44,826 nt of DNA from an uncultured Clostridia bacterium (GCA_947589035.1 CANPYZ010000018.1:1-44826), one strand, 5' to 3'; shown: positions 15,670-24,380, counted from the first letter of the stretch. The notes: generated from the sequence alone by a model not told the origin. Program-made: numbers and translations.

Positions 15670-16293
15670 TTGAAAAAAGCAATGACTTTATCCTATGAAG
15701 TAGGCGAAAATTTATATATTAACTTAACGAATCAATGCCCTTGCCGGTGCGAATTTTGCATTCGGAAAAATGCCGACGGCGCATATGATTCCGACCCTCT
15801 GTGGCTCGAACATGAACCGAATTTAGACGAACTCAAAGAAAATTTATTAAAACGGGAAATTTCCCGCTATAAAGAATTAGTTTTCTGCGGTTACGGTGAA
15901 CCAACCATGCGAATGGATATTCTCTGTTCGCTTGCGGAATGGCTGAAACGCAATTATCCGAATTGCATTCTACGGCTGAATACGAACGGTTTAGCGGATT
16001 TATTCAATCCTTCTGAAGTTCCCGCTGCTGAACGGCTTTCTCTGTTCGATAAAATTTCCATTAGTTTAAACGCCGGCGATGCGGAAACATATGCCCGTGT
16101 TACCCGTCCGCAAATGCCAAATCCGGAAGAAGCTTATTCCGCTGTATTGCATTTTGCGAACGACTGCAAAAACAGAAATATTTCTGTTTCGTTTACTTTA
16201 GTAGATATAATTTCCCCGGAAGAAATTGAACTCGCCCGACAAGTTGCCGAATCTTTGGCAATTCCCTTAAGAATCAGAAAATATATTTCTTGA
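15670..16293 (+). CDS. Radical SAM protein, TatD-associated type
   Basis: About 207 residues. The CxxxCxxC iron-sulfur motif lies in NQCPCRCEFCIRKN near residues 23-30, followed by the GYGEPTMR SAM-binding block, LNTNGLA and ISISLNAGD. The short length and the YEVGENLYINLTNQC start fit the small radical SAM family often found beside tatD; the reaction is unknown. Here tatD is 23 kb away. AGGTGA at 15659-15664 sits 5 bases before TTG 15670; ATG at 15682 (MTLSYEVG) is the alternative start. Confidence 0.82.
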   Translation: MKKAMTLSYEVGENLYINLTNQCPCRCEFCIRKNADGAYDSDPLWLEHEPNLDELKENLLKREISRYKELVFCGYGEPTMRMDILCSLAEWLKRNYPNCILRLNTNGLADLFNPSEVPAAERLSLFDKISISLNAGDAETYARVTRPQMPNPEEAYSAVLHFANDCKNRNISVSFTLVDIISPEEIELARQVAESLAIPLRIRKYIS

Positions 16294-16295
16294 AC

Positions 16296-16333
16296 AAAAT
16301 CAGCATTTTTCTTGTGAAAAGTGCTGATTTTTT
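16296..16333 (+). terminator. Rho-independent terminator
   Basis: AAAATCAGCA pairs with TGCTGATTTT across a short T/A-extended stem, followed by a T run. It separates the radical SAM gene from the phage-derived cluster. Confidence 0.85.
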
Positions 16334-16359
16334 AATTTTTTTGAAAATTTTTCAAAACA

Positions 16360-16375
16360 TGTACGTTAATGTACA
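16360..16375. promoter_or_regulatory. Inverted repeat upstream of the phage-derived cluster
   Basis: TGTAC and GTACA flank a 6-base spacer. It lies between the terminator and the first phage gene, where no clear sigma-A promoter is seen, so it is a candidate operator or regulator site. Confidence 0.35.
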
Positions 16376-16419
16376 CTTTTCCGGAATATTTGTCTTGTGA
16401 GTGAAAGGAGGTGTTCCTG

Positions 16420-16737
16420 ATGAAAAGAAAATCAGAAACGCAATTAGTCATTGACGGCTTGAAAAAATTAGCATTCGGAAAAGTCAATGATGCTGTCACA
16501 CTCGTTTTCGCTGAAGAACTCCCCTCTCCGGAAATTTTAGCGAAAATGAAATTATTCAACGTTTCTTCTATGAAACGTGTCAAGGGCGGCGGCGTAGAAG
16601 TGCAATTTTTCGACAGGCAGAAAGCTTTGGAAAAATTATACGAATATGCCCTTTCCACTCAAAACGGGCAAACTTCTGAAAGTTTGCTGAAAGCATTAAC
16701 TTCCCCTGTTCAGGATTCAGAAAATGATGCAGATTAG
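16420..16737 (+). CDS. Putative phage terminase small subunit
   Basis: 105 residues, soluble, starting MKRKSETQLVIDGLKKLAFG. I call it terminase small subunit from its size, helical N-terminal DNA-binding-like region, the KRVKGGGVEVQFFDRQKALEKLYEY segment seen in Firmicute small subunits, and its place directly before the large subunit with a 14-base overlap. AAAGGAGG ends 8 bases before the ATG. It opens a nine-gene run on the plus strand. Confidence 0.65.
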   Translation: MKRKSETQLVIDGLKKLAFGKVNDAVTLVFAEELPSPEILAKMKLFNVSSMKRVKGGGVEVQFFDRQKALEKLYEYALSTQNGQTSESLLKALTSPVQDSENDAD

Positions 16738-17974
16738 TCCATTTTCCCCGAAACAAAAACTCGTGCTGCATTGGTGGTCTTCCCCGAAATATCAACATTA
16801 TGATGCAATCATTTGTGACGGCGCAGTCCGGAGCGGGAAAACGCTTTCTATGTCGTTGAGTTTTCTTTGTTGGGCAATGTGCAATTTTCAGCACACGTCT
16901 TTTGCGATTTGCGGGAAAACGATTACTTCCGCAGAAAGAAATCTCATTCGCCCGTTAGTATCTGTTTTAGAGGGTTCCGGTTTCCACATTCGTCAATTTC
17001 TCAGTAAGCATTATCTTGATGTGACTGTCGCCGGAAGAAGTAACCGCTTTTATTTATTCGGCGGTAAAGACGAAAGTTCCGCCTCTATGATTCAGGGAAT
17101 GACCCTCGGCGGAGTCTTATTCGATGAAGTTGTCCTCATGCCACGTTCTTTCGTGGAACAAGCCCTCGCAAGGTGTTCTCTTCCTCATGCGAAACTCTGG
17201 TTTAACTGCAATCCTGAAAACCCGTATCATTGGTTCTATCAGGAATGGATTCAGAAACTGGAACAGAAAAATGCTTTTTATTTGCATTTCACTATGGACG
17301 ATAATTTTTCCCTTTCGGAAACGGTTAAAAATCGCTATAAACGCATGTATTCCGGCATTTTCTACGACCGTTTCATTTCAGGGAAATGGACAATTTCAGA
17401 AGGGGTTGTTTATCCGATGTTCGACCCGAAAAAGCATGTTGTGGAACAGTTGCCGGAAAACTTTTCCCGTTATATCATTTCCTGCGATTATGGAACAGTA
17501 AACCCGACTTCTATGGGCTTATGGGGCGAATCCGGAAATATCTGGTACAGAATGAAAGAATATTATTACGACTCCCGAAAAGAAAATTTTCAGCGCACTG
17601 ATGAAGAACATTATCACGCCTTAGAACAACTCGCCGGAACTCTTCCGATTGAATCCGTCATTATTGACCCGTCCGCCGCAAGTTTCATTGCCTGCATTCA
17701 TTCGCATAAACAATTTCATGTGCTGAAAGCGCAAAATGACGTGCTTTCCGGAATCCGTCATGTGAGTGATGCGCTTTCTAAAAATCAATTATTATTTCAC
17801 TGTTCGTGTAAGGATATTTTGCGGGAATTTACCCAATATTGCTGGGACACTGGTTCTGTGAAAGATTCCCCGAAAAAAGAATTTGACCACGCTATGGACG
17901 ATATGCGTTATTTCGTGAGTACAACGCTTTTCAGCCGGAAAGATAATTTCTTCGCTGTGTCCGTGGCAAGATAA
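16724..17974 (+). CDS. Phage terminase large subunit, PBSX-like
   Basis: 416 residues. The N-terminal ATPase has Walker A GAVRSGKT near residue 36 and Walker B GVLFDEV. The C-terminal nuclease has acidic residues in SCDYGTVNPTS, VIIDPSA and FDHAMDDMRY, matching the three-metal-ligand pattern of large terminases. It would package DNA into proheads by headful-type translocation. Motifs and length appear intact. Start by overlap with the preceding gene; no strong ribosome site, so coupling is likely. Base usage matches neighbouring core genes. Confidence 0.93.
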   Translation: MMQISPFSPKQKLVLHWWSSPKYQHYDAIICDGAVRSGKTLSMSLSFLCWAMCNFQHTSFAICGKTITSAERNLIRPLVSVLEGSGFHIRQFLSKHYLDVTVAGRSNRFYLFGGKDESSASMIQGMTLGGVLFDEVVLMPRSFVEQALARCSLPHAKLWFNCNPENPYHWFYQEWIQKLEQKNAFYLHFTMDDNFSLSETVKNRYKRMYSGIFYDRFISGKWTISEGVVYPMFDPKKHVVEQLPENFSRYIISCDYGTVNPTSMGLWGESGNIWYRMKEYYYDSRKENFQRTDEEHYHALEQLAGTLPIESVIIDPSAASFIACIHSHKQFHVLKAQNDVLSGIRHVSDALSKNQLLFHCSCKDILREFTQYCWDTGSVKDSPKKEFDHAMDDMRYFVSTTLFSRKDNFFAVSVAR

Positions 17975-18005
17975 TGAAATTTTAAATTCAGAAAGTAGGT
18001 GAATT

Positions 18006-19121
18006 ATGCTGAAATTGAAAAAACCTGTGTCTAATTTGCCAGCCGTGCAGACGGCAGGCGCAAGAAGAACAGAAGATTTCCCTGTGCAGTTCTACACTTA
18101 CGACTTATTCGATAAAATCAGAAGAACAATTCCTTTAATTGATTCGGCAATCTGTAAAATTATTCGCTTAATTAGCAGCTTTCAAGTGGAATGCACCGAT
18201 TCCCGACAACAGGAACGCTTAACGGAATTTTTCCGTTCTGTTCCGGTTGGCTTAACAGGGCAATCGGTTTACAGTTTTCTTGACAGCTACACAGATAGCC
18301 TTTTAGTTTACGGAAATGCTGTCGGTGAAATTGTACTCGACAAGAAAAATTCCTATATTGCAGGATTATGGAACGGAAATATCCGTGATATTTCTGTAAA
18401 ACCAGGGGCTTCCCCTTTAGAACGGCAATATTTCCTTCACACTGAAAACGGCGAGAAACGTTTACCCCATCCGGAAAGAATTTTATTCTCAGCGTTGAAA
18501 CCGCCCAGCGGGGGAATTTACGGTGTTTCGCTTTTACAGGGCGTTCCGGCACTTGCGGAAATTTTATTAAGAATTTACGAATGTATCGGGCAGAATTTCG
18601 ACCGTGCCGGAAATCTCCGCTACGCCGTCACTTACAAGCCTTCCGGCGATTCTTCCGAAATGGCGTTCGCTAAAGAACGGGCGGAAGAAATTGCGAAAGA
18701 ATGGTCTTCCGGTATGCAAGCCATGAAATGCGGTGAAATTCGGGATTTCGTTTCCGTGGGCGATGTGGATATTAAAGTCATTGGCGCAGAAGGCGAAATG
18801 CCTTCTACGGAAATTCCCGTCCGGCAGCTTTTAGAACAAATTTTGTCGAAACTTTCCATTCCGCCGTTTTTGTTAGGCTTGAATTGGTCTTCTACTGAAC
18901 GCATGTCCGCACAGCAAGCGGATATTTTAACGTCTGAACTGGAATATTACCGCCGTTTGCTTGAACCTGTCATTATTCGCATTGCAAAGGCTTTCCTGCA
19001 AATGAATGGTTCTTTCGCAGAAGTAAATATTCTTTGGGATAATATTAATTTGCAAGATGAAGTGGAACTCGCACAGGCAAGATTATATTCCGCACAGGCG
19101 CAGCAACTCGAAAAAATTTAA
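18006..19121 (+). CDS. Phage portal protein
   Basis: 371 residues. The order after terminase, and blocks such as GNAVGEIVLDKKNSYIAGLW, RILFSALKPPSGGIYGVSLLQ and IPPFLLGLNWSSTERMSAQQADILTSELEYYRR, identify a portal (dodecameric DNA channel at the capsid vertex). AGGTGA precedes the ATG. It is on the short side for portals but has the core and the C-terminal helices. No frame damage. Confidence 0.85.
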   Translation: MLKLKKPVSNLPAVQTAGARRTEDFPVQFYTYDLFDKIRRTIPLIDSAICKIIRLISSFQVECTDSRQQERLTEFFRSVPVGLTGQSVYSFLDSYTDSLLVYGNAVGEIVLDKKNSYIAGLWNGNIRDISVKPGASPLERQYFLHTENGEKRLPHPERILFSALKPPSGGIYGVSLLQGVPALAEILLRIYECIGQNFDRAGNLRYAVTYKPSGDSSEMAFAKERAEEIAKEWSSGMQAMKCGEIRDFVSVGDVDIKVIGAEGEMPSTEIPVRQLLEQILSKLSIPPFLLGLNWSSTERMSAQQADILTSELEYYRRLLEPVIIRIAKAFLQMNGSFAEVNILWDNINLQDEVELAQARLYSAQAQQLEKI

Positions 19122-19136
19122 ACTGGAGGTTTTCAC

Positions 19137-20108
19137 ATGTATTCTTACGAAACTGTTAAATTAGAAAAAGGACTTTATCACTTAACAAATAAAAGCTTTT
19201 TGCAGGCTTTAGAAGAAGCTGACCCTTCCGCACAATATGCCGGTTCTCCTCTTGCCGGCTTAGATGCCTACGAACGGCAATTGAAACGTTTTGACATTCA
19301 CGTTTCCGGCGTGAATTGCGACAAAGTGGAGAAATTTTTCACCACAACGGAAAGTGCTGTATTATTTCCGGAATTTATCCGGCGTGCTATTCTTCAGGGC
19401 ATGGAAGAAACGATTCTTCCGGAAATTACAGCAGTCATTTCCAGAACAACATCAAGCAATTATCTTGGCTGTGAATTAACGGATACGGCGGCGTATTCCA
19501 CGACGAACGCCGGAACGGCTTTACCAATTTCTACGATTATGGAAGATTCCGCCCCCGTTACGCTGAAGAAATATGGCAGAAATATTCAAGCCTCTTATGA
19601 GGCTGTTCGCCAGCAACGCCTTGACGTGTTCGCCGTCATGCTCCGCCGTATTGGCTGCCGTCTTGCTGATAGCATTTCCCAGAATGCCATTACCGTTCTG
19701 AAAACTTCCCTTTCCGAAAGTGTCACCGCTGCCGGAGATTTAGAATATTCCCATATTACGGAATTATACGGGAATTTCACTTCTTTCCGCATGAAGGCAA
19801 TGCTTGCTTCCCCTGCTAACATGGCAAAAATTCTTACGATGAACCAAATGTTAGAAATTTCTTCCCAGGACGTGAAAGAAATTCGCTTGCCATTCGGCAC
19901 GAAATTAATTAACTGCCCTCAGCTTGATGATAATTCTATTTTGGGCATTGATACAGATTTTGCACTTGAACAAATTCAATACGGTGATGTGATTTTAGAA
20001 ACAGATAAACTAATTGAACGGCAATTAGATTCTATTACCGTTTCGGCAACGGTTTCTTTCCGCCGTTTAATGACCGACGCTGTGAAATTACTGAAAATTA
20101 CGGCTTAA
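19137..20108 (+). CDS. Phage major capsid protein, HK97-like
   Basis: 323 residues, located after the portal. It has a helical N-terminus, then the E-loop/P-domain style middle (ITAVISRTTSSNYLG, GRNIQASYEAVRQQRLDVF) and an A-domain end (DTDFALEQIQYGDVILETDKLIERQLDSITVSATVSFRRLMTD is the region, given here by landmarks DTDFALEQ and SVSFRR-like SATVSFRRL). It fits an HK97-fold shell subunit. TGGAGG lies 8 bases before the ATG. A strong hairpin follows immediately, as is common after highly expressed capsid genes. Confidence 0.75.
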   Translation: MYSYETVKLEKGLYHLTNKSFLQALEEADPSAQYAGSPLAGLDAYERQLKRFDIHVSGVNCDKVEKFFTTTESAVLFPEFIRRAILQGMEETILPEITAVISRTTSSNYLGCELTDTAAYSTTNAGTALPISTIMEDSAPVTLKKYGRNIQASYEAVRQQRLDVFAVMLRRIGCRLADSISQNAITVLKTSLSESVTAAGDLEYSHITELYGNFTSFRMKAMLASPANMAKILTMNQMLEISSQDVKEIRLPFGTKLINCPQLDDNSILGIDTDFALEQIQYGDVILETDKLIERQLDSITVSATVSFRRLMTDAVKLLKITA

Positions 20109-20113
20109 TTTCC

Positions 20114-20141
20114 GCAGAGAGAAATTTTCTCTCTGCTTTCC
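20114..20141 (+). terminator. Hairpin after the capsid gene, probable partial terminator
   Basis: GCAGAGAGAA pairs perfectly with TTCTCTCTGC around loop ATT, followed by a short T run. It could raise capsid expression relative to downstream genes. Confidence 0.55.
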
Positions 20142-20157
20142 TGAAAGGAGTTATTTC

Positions 20158-20949
20158 ATGACTGCAATTGAAAAAATTAACCAGTTCACCAGAAGAGAAT
20201 TAACAGAAGATGAAATTTATGTATTTGATGTGATTCTGTGTAATAATAATATTGACCGTGATGCGGAATATTTTTCTGAAAATGCCTTGAAACAAATGCA
20301 GAAATTATTCATCGGGAAAACCGGAATTTTCGACCATGACCCACGTTCTTCCGGTCAGACGGCAAGAATTTACGACACGGAGCTTGTGCATTCCCCGGAA
20401 AAAACGAAAGACGGCAGAAATTTATTATCATTAAAAGCACATGCCTATATGATTCGCACGGATTCTAATGCGGATTTCATTAAAGAAATTGATGCCGGAA
20501 TTAAAAAAGAAGTCAGCGTTTCCTGTTACGCTGGAAAACGGCTTTGTTCCGTCTGCGGTGCAGATAAATTGACTTCTTCCTGTTCGCACATTGCCGGGAA
20601 ATATTACGGGAAAACTTACTGCTGCACAGTATTGGACGACATTCAGGACGCTTACGAATGGAGTTTCGTTGCGGTTCCGGCACAGCCTTCCGCCGGAGTG
20701 GTGAAACATTTCCCGAATCGTGAAACGACCCCCGAAAATGCGGAATTACTCGACTTAATCGAACGGGAAACCCGTGCGGAAGTGCTTGCCTTGTGCAGAA
20801 ATCAACATCAGCCTGTTTCGAAAGCCTTAAGCCTTGCCACGGAAAAAATGGATTTACAGGAATTATATTCGCTGAAAAAAGCCTTACTCGAACAGGAACA
20901 TTCCCTCGGTCAGGCAGATGTACAGCTTGCCGACTTCCGGCAGAGATAA
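20158..20949 (+). CDS. Putative phage head maturation protease-like protein
   Basis: 263 residues. DRDAEYFSENALKQMQKLF, GKTGIFDHDPRSSGQTARI and EVSVSCYAGK resemble prohead-protease-type proteins, as does EWSFVAVPAQPSAGVV. It is placed after the capsid gene, although HK97-type clusters usually have the protease before it. An inserted Cys cluster (CSVCG, then SSCSHI and CC) looks like a small zinc-binding site. The C-terminal third is helical and Glu/Gln-rich and could act as a scaffold. AAAGGAG lies upstream of the ATG. Function assigned by similarity and context. Confidence 0.6.
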   Translation: MTAIEKINQFTRRELTEDEIYVFDVILCNNNIDRDAEYFSENALKQMQKLFIGKTGIFDHDPRSSGQTARIYDTELVHSPEKTKDGRNLLSLKAHAYMIRTDSNADFIKEIDAGIKKEVSVSCYAGKRLCSVCGADKLTSSCSHIAGKYYGKTYCCTVLDDIQDAYEWSFVAVPAQPSAGVVKHFPNRETTPENAELLDLIERETRAEVLALCRNQHQPVSKALSLATEKMDLQELYSLKKALLEQEHSLGQADVQLADFRQR

Positions 20950-20996
20950 TTTAAATTTTAAATTTTAATTTAATAAAATAAAAAGGAGAATGTTTC

Positions 20997-21353
20997 ATGG
21001 ATATGCAAATGGTTTATTCTTTATTTAAATTATTTTCCGGTGAACAGGATACCGAAAAATATTTACCCTTGTTAATGGCTGCCGTTCAGGAAGTGAAAAG
21101 CAGTCTCTTCCGTGAAGAAGATATTCATGAAGTGCGTTTGTGTTACCTTGCCGCCGCTGTCGCTAATTTACGCTATACGCAAATTTTCGGTGCGAAAGAA
21201 AAAGCCCTTGTCACGTACGCCGGAAATATTTCCCGTGAAGTGGATATGCATAATCAAGTGCATTTCGCTGAACAATTAGTGCGTTCTTATCGGGCTTTAT
21301 GCAGCGATTTACTCAAAGAAAATGAATTTGTTTTCAAGGGCGTTCGGGGGTGA
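20997..21353 (+). CDS. Putative head-tail connector protein
   Basis: 118 residues, all-helical in appearance, starting MDMQMVYSLFKLFSG after AAAGGAG. The position between the capsid/protease genes and the tail-completion genes, and the size, fit a head-completion or connector protein. No diagnostic motif recognised. Confidence 0.45.
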   Translation: MDMQMVYSLFKLFSGEQDTEKYLPLLMAAVQEVKSSLFREEDIHEVRLCYLAAAVANLRYTQIFGAKEKALVTYAGNISREVDMHNQVHFAEQLVRSYRALCSDLLKENEFVFKGVRG

Positions 21354-21357
21354 AATT

Positions 21358-21771
21358 TTGGATGAATTATTAAATTTAATTATGGAAATTTTCCGCAATG
21401 AACAGAAAAAATTTCCTTTCGAATTATACACTTCTTTTGATAATGTTCCCATTCGGGAAAAATCTTCTCAATTATTCGTTGTCGTTTCGCCGGTAAATTT
21501 CCGGCTGAATCATTCTTTCCCTTCTAAAAATGGGAGAATTACTTCTTTCACGGCAGATTTTCAGATTGATTTACTTTCCCCGATGACCACGCCGGAAACG
21601 GAAATGTTGAAATTTTTCTATACGGTCGTTGTTCCGGCAATGCATTCCGTGAATTGTTCCGTTTCTGAAATTAAAGTCGATGCGTGGAAAATTAACCGTA
21701 CCATTCAGAAAGCCACTTACAGGGCTTCTTTCCAGTGTAAAGGCTTATATATTCCCGTTCAGGAGGCTTGA
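21358..21771 (+). CDS. Putative phage tail-completion/terminator protein
   Basis: 137 residues, mixed alpha/beta, with a strand-rich centre (QLFVVVSPVNFRLNH, TADFQIDLLSPMTTPE) and an end resembling minor capsid or tail-terminator proteins. TTG at 21358 is chosen: a GGGGGTGA ribosome-type sequence overlaps the end of the preceding gene a few bases upstream. The in-frame ATG at 21322 lies inside the preceding gene and is less likely. Function from position. Confidence 0.45.
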   Translation: MDELLNLIMEIFRNEQKKFPFELYTSFDNVPIREKSSQLFVVVSPVNFRLNHSFPSKNGRITSFTADFQIDLLSPMTTPETEMLKFFYTVVVPAMHSVNCSVSEIKVDAWKINRTIQKATYRASFQCKGLYIPVQEA

Positions 21772-21774
21772 ACA

Positions 21775-22164
21775 TTGAAAGTGAATTATTTGTTGCAGGA
21801 AATGAAAAGTTTCCCCGTTTCGTTCGGGGAATTAGAATTATTCTTGTCTGGTTTTCAGCTTTCCGGCAGTGCCTCCCTGAAAGAAACTGGCGCAGCCAAT
21901 GGGGAAACGATTCTTTCCGGATTCTGGAAAAAAGGCACTCGCCTGAAATTAACCGGAAATTTACCGCCGGATTTACAAACGGAAAAGTTAATTCAGGCAT
22001 TAAATAATTATATGCTTGAAAAAACTAATTTTACTTTAGGGAAATTAACTTTCCCGAATGCCATGTTGTGCAGTTATCTGCTGACAGATGGACAGGATAT
22101 TCCGGAAATTCAGTTAATTTTCTATTGTCCGGAAAAGCCTGTTCTGTTGGAGGAAGTTTCATGA
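21775..22164 (+). CDS. Phage-cluster protein, possible tail component
   Basis: 129 residues, strand-rich, starting at TTG 21775, 8 bases after AGGAGG. It has FGELELFLSGFQLSG and a central helical LIQALNNYMLEK. It occupies the place where a tail-tube gene would be expected but has no diagnostic motif. It overlaps the next gene by 4 bases (ATGA). Confidence 0.4.
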   Translation: MKVNYLLQEMKSFPVSFGELELFLSGFQLSGSASLKETGAANGETILSGFWKKGTRLKLTGNLPPDLQTEKLIQALNNYMLEKTNFTLGKLTFPNAMLCSYLLTDGQDIPEIQLIFYCPEKPVLLEEVS

Positions 22165-23084
22165 AAGAAAATATTTTTCTTGCGTTATTCCGTGGGGAAG
22201 AAATGATTGATTTGCGGAAATGCCTTGCGTTTTCTTTAGAACGGGAAATTTACACGCCGTTTGAATCTATCACAGCGGAATTTCTTTCCGAAAAAGAAGA
22301 TTATTCCGGAATTGACCATTTAGAAGTGTACGCTGAAGAAGAATGCATTTTCTGCGGGTTAATTGATAATTTCCGGAAATTTAAAAAAGAAAATGTTTCT
22401 TTCGTGAAAATTCATTCGAAAAGTTTCACTTCCCTGTTGACACAGAATGAATTGCCTTCCGGACTGCACAGCAATTTAACCATGCATGACCTCATGACGA
22501 AGTTTTACACGTTTCCGTATATTACGTTCGACAATCCCGAAACAACGGAGTATATTTTCGTGAAGTCCGGCAATACTATGTGGGACGGAATTGTCAGTTT
22601 CTGCTATAAAATTACGGGAAATTATCCCTATATTCTGCATAATCATATTTGCTTTTCTCCGGAAAATCAACTTCCGGCATTGGTTTACTCTCCGGAAACG
22701 GTTTCTGAATTTGGTTCCGGAATCGATACAACGAAAATCATTAGCCATTACCACATGGAAGACCTCGCCGGACAACCGGACATTTACCAGAAAATAAACC
22801 CCTACGCTGAACAATTCCAAATCGTCCGCCATAAACAAATTCAATATGACCATTCATTCACGCACGCCCCGGAAGATGCCTTAACGTTCCGGAATTTATA
22901 TTCCTGCCGTGGTATGCAGTTCGATTATTTGATTTATAACGGCTTTCAGAATGAATTACTCGGTCAGTCTGTTCAGTTGGAAAATATTTTCCCTGCGTCA
23001 ACTCTTTGCCGCATTCAGACCACGTTCGGCGGAAACGGTTTTCAAACGAAACTTTCCTGTTATCACGACGGCTTTTACGCTTAA
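22161..23084 (+). CDS. Baseplate hub / gpD-like phage tail protein
   Basis: 307 residues, starting MKENIFLALFRGEEM after GGAGG; overlaps the previous gene by ATGA. The layout (a beta-rich N-terminus with FCGLIDNFRKF, then a LysM-like/hub middle with LPSGLHSNLTMHDLMTKF and TMWDGIVSFCYKITG) resembles XkdQ or gp27-type hub proteins of contractile tails. It is the last gene of the cluster; no tape measure, sheath, fibre, holin or lysin follows. A bidirectional terminator ends the run. Confidence 0.55.
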   Translation: MKENIFLALFRGEEMIDLRKCLAFSLEREIYTPFESITAEFLSEKEDYSGIDHLEVYAEEECIFCGLIDNFRKFKKENVSFVKIHSKSFTSLLTQNELPSGLHSNLTMHDLMTKFYTFPYITFDNPETTEYIFVKSGNTMWDGIVSFCYKITGNYPYILHNHICFSPENQLPALVYSPETVSEFGSGIDTTKIISHYHMEDLAGQPDIYQKINPYAEQFQIVRHKQIQYDHSFTHAPEDALTFRNLYSCRGMQFDYLIYNGFQNELLGQSVQLENIFPASTLCRIQTTFGGNGFQTKLSCYHDGFYA

Positions 23085-23175
23085 CGAAATCAGCCGGCTG
23101 CACGGCTGTTTCAAATATAGCCTGACATTTCTTCCGATAAGGTTTGCAGCACCTGCGGAAAATTGTTCAAGCCGG

Positions 23176-23211
23176 AAAATTCCCCTCTTCCAAAAAGAGG
23201 GGAATTTTTTT
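23176..23211. terminator. Bidirectional rho-independent terminator
   Basis: AATTCCCCTCTT pairs with AAGAGGGGAATT, flanked by A and T runs. It serves the phage-derived cluster on the plus strand and spoVS on the minus strand. Confidence 0.9.
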
Positions 23212-23220
23212 GCTTTTGTA

Positions 23221-23481
23221 TTATCTTGGTTCACAAATTAACTTTAATGCCGTGCGTTCCTGTCCTTCAATCTGGATATTCGTGAACGCCGGAATGCAAA
23301 TTAAATCAATCCCAATCGGCGCAAGGTAACCCCTTGCCACGGCGATTGACTTAATTGCCTGATTTGCTGCTCCCGCTCCGACTGCCTGAATTTCAACGTC
23401 TCTGTGTTCACGAATCACACCAGCAATTGCACCAGCGACGGAATTAGGAATGGAATGGGATGATACTTTCAGAACTTCCAT
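23221..23481 (-). CDS. spoVS: Stage V sporulation protein S
   Basis: 86 residues, exactly the family length. Typical sequence: MEVLKVSSHSIPNSVAGAIAG, then VGAGAANQAIKSIAVARGYL and LICIPAFT. SpoVS is a small Alba-like nucleic-acid-binding protein affecting sporulation and septation. The Met at 23481 follows GGAGG by the usual spacing; an in-frame ATG six codons upstream overlaps that ribosome site. Located after ymdB, the same order as in Bacillus (rny-ymdB-spoVS), but no rny is nearby. Confidence 0.95.
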   Translation of the reverse strand: MEVLKVSSHSIPNSVAGAIAGVIREHRDVEIQAVGAGAANQAIKSIAVARGYLAPIGIDLICIPAFTNIQIEGQERTALKLICEPR

Positions 23482-23564
23482 AAGAAAAACCTCCTGCATT
23501 TAGAATTAAGAATCATAGAATAGTGTTTTGATGAATTTACTGCACGAACTGAAATTCTAACTCT

Positions 23565-23593
23565 ATTATACTACATCAAAATGAAAAATGCAA
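23565..23593 (-). promoter_or_regulatory. Sigma-A promoter of spoVS
   Basis: Minus strand: TTGCAT (23593-23588), 17-base spacer, TATAAT (23570-23565). It gives spoVS its own transcript with a leader of about 75 bases. Confidence 0.8.
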
Positions 23594-23615
23594 GGGGTTT
23601 TCTGAAATTTGTGAA

Positions 23616-24380
23616 TTATCTTGCAATTAAAGGGGTGATTTTTGTGCATTTACCACAATTTCGCTCAAAATCTACCAATACGCCATTCAGAAAACATGTG
23701 CCTTTCGCTTCTTTGTAGCGTTTCGGAACGTGTAACCGTAAGCGTTCAATGGCGATTTCCTTTTCCGTGCCGAGAACGGAATGTTCAACGCCTGTCATTC
23801 CGACATCGGTTAAATAGCCTGTATGCCCTCCTAAAATGCAGGAATCTGCCGTTTGTACGTGGGTATGCGTGCCAATCACTGCTGTTACTCTTCCGGCAAG
23901 ATAAAAGCCTAACGCTTTCTTTTCAGAAGTGGCTTCCGCATGAACATCAACGAAAATATTCGGCGTGTGAATTTTCTGAAGAATGGAATCAATCGTCTGA
24001 AATGGATTGTCTAAATTTTCCATGAATAACACGCCCATTAAATTGATTACGGCAATTTGACAATTGCCTAAATCGCAAGTAGTAAAGCCTTTTCCCGGGC
24101 AGGCGTTGCCGAAATTCGCCGGACGAATCACGTCTTCCCGTTCGTAAATCTGTAAATCTGTTTTTCTCTGGAAAGCGTGATTTCCGGAAGTAATGACATC
24201 TGCGCCGGAATGTAATAATTGCTTCGCTGAAAAAACGGTCATTCCGTTGCCGTCGGCGGAATTTTCCCCGTTGACAATCACGAAATCAATTGCATATAAT
24301 TTTTTCAGTTCAGGAATTTTCTTCCGGAAAAATTGGCAGCCGATACTGCCGACAACGTCCCCCACGAATAAAATTCTCAT
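23616..24380 (-). CDS. ymdB: YmdB-family metallophosphoesterase
   Basis: 254 residues. Metal-binding blocks of the calcineurin-like fold are intact: [39 protein letters not shown] and [10 protein letters not shown]. In Bacillus YmdB is a phosphodiesterase acting on cyclic nucleotides and influencing biofilm and motility decisions. It overlaps the upstream membrane-protein gene by ATGA and is the last gene of the operon starting at about 30.5 kb. Confidence 0.93.
   Translation of the reverse strand: MRILFVGDVVGSIGCQFFRKKIPELKKLYAIDFVIVNGENSADGNGMTVFSAKQLLHSGADVITSGNHAFQRKTDLQIYEREDVIRPANFGNACPGKGFTTCDLGNCQIAVINLMGVLFMENLDNPFQTIDSILQKIHTPNIFVDVHAEATSEKKALGFYLAGRVTAVIGTHTHVQTADSCILGGHTGYLTDVGMTGVEHSVLGTEKEIAIERLRLHVPKRYKEAKGTCFLNGVLVDFERNCGKCTKITPLIAR

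Noticed and set aside
16420-23084. Complete active prophage
   Set aside because: No integrase, repressor, lysis, replication or att-like repeats were found around the cluster.
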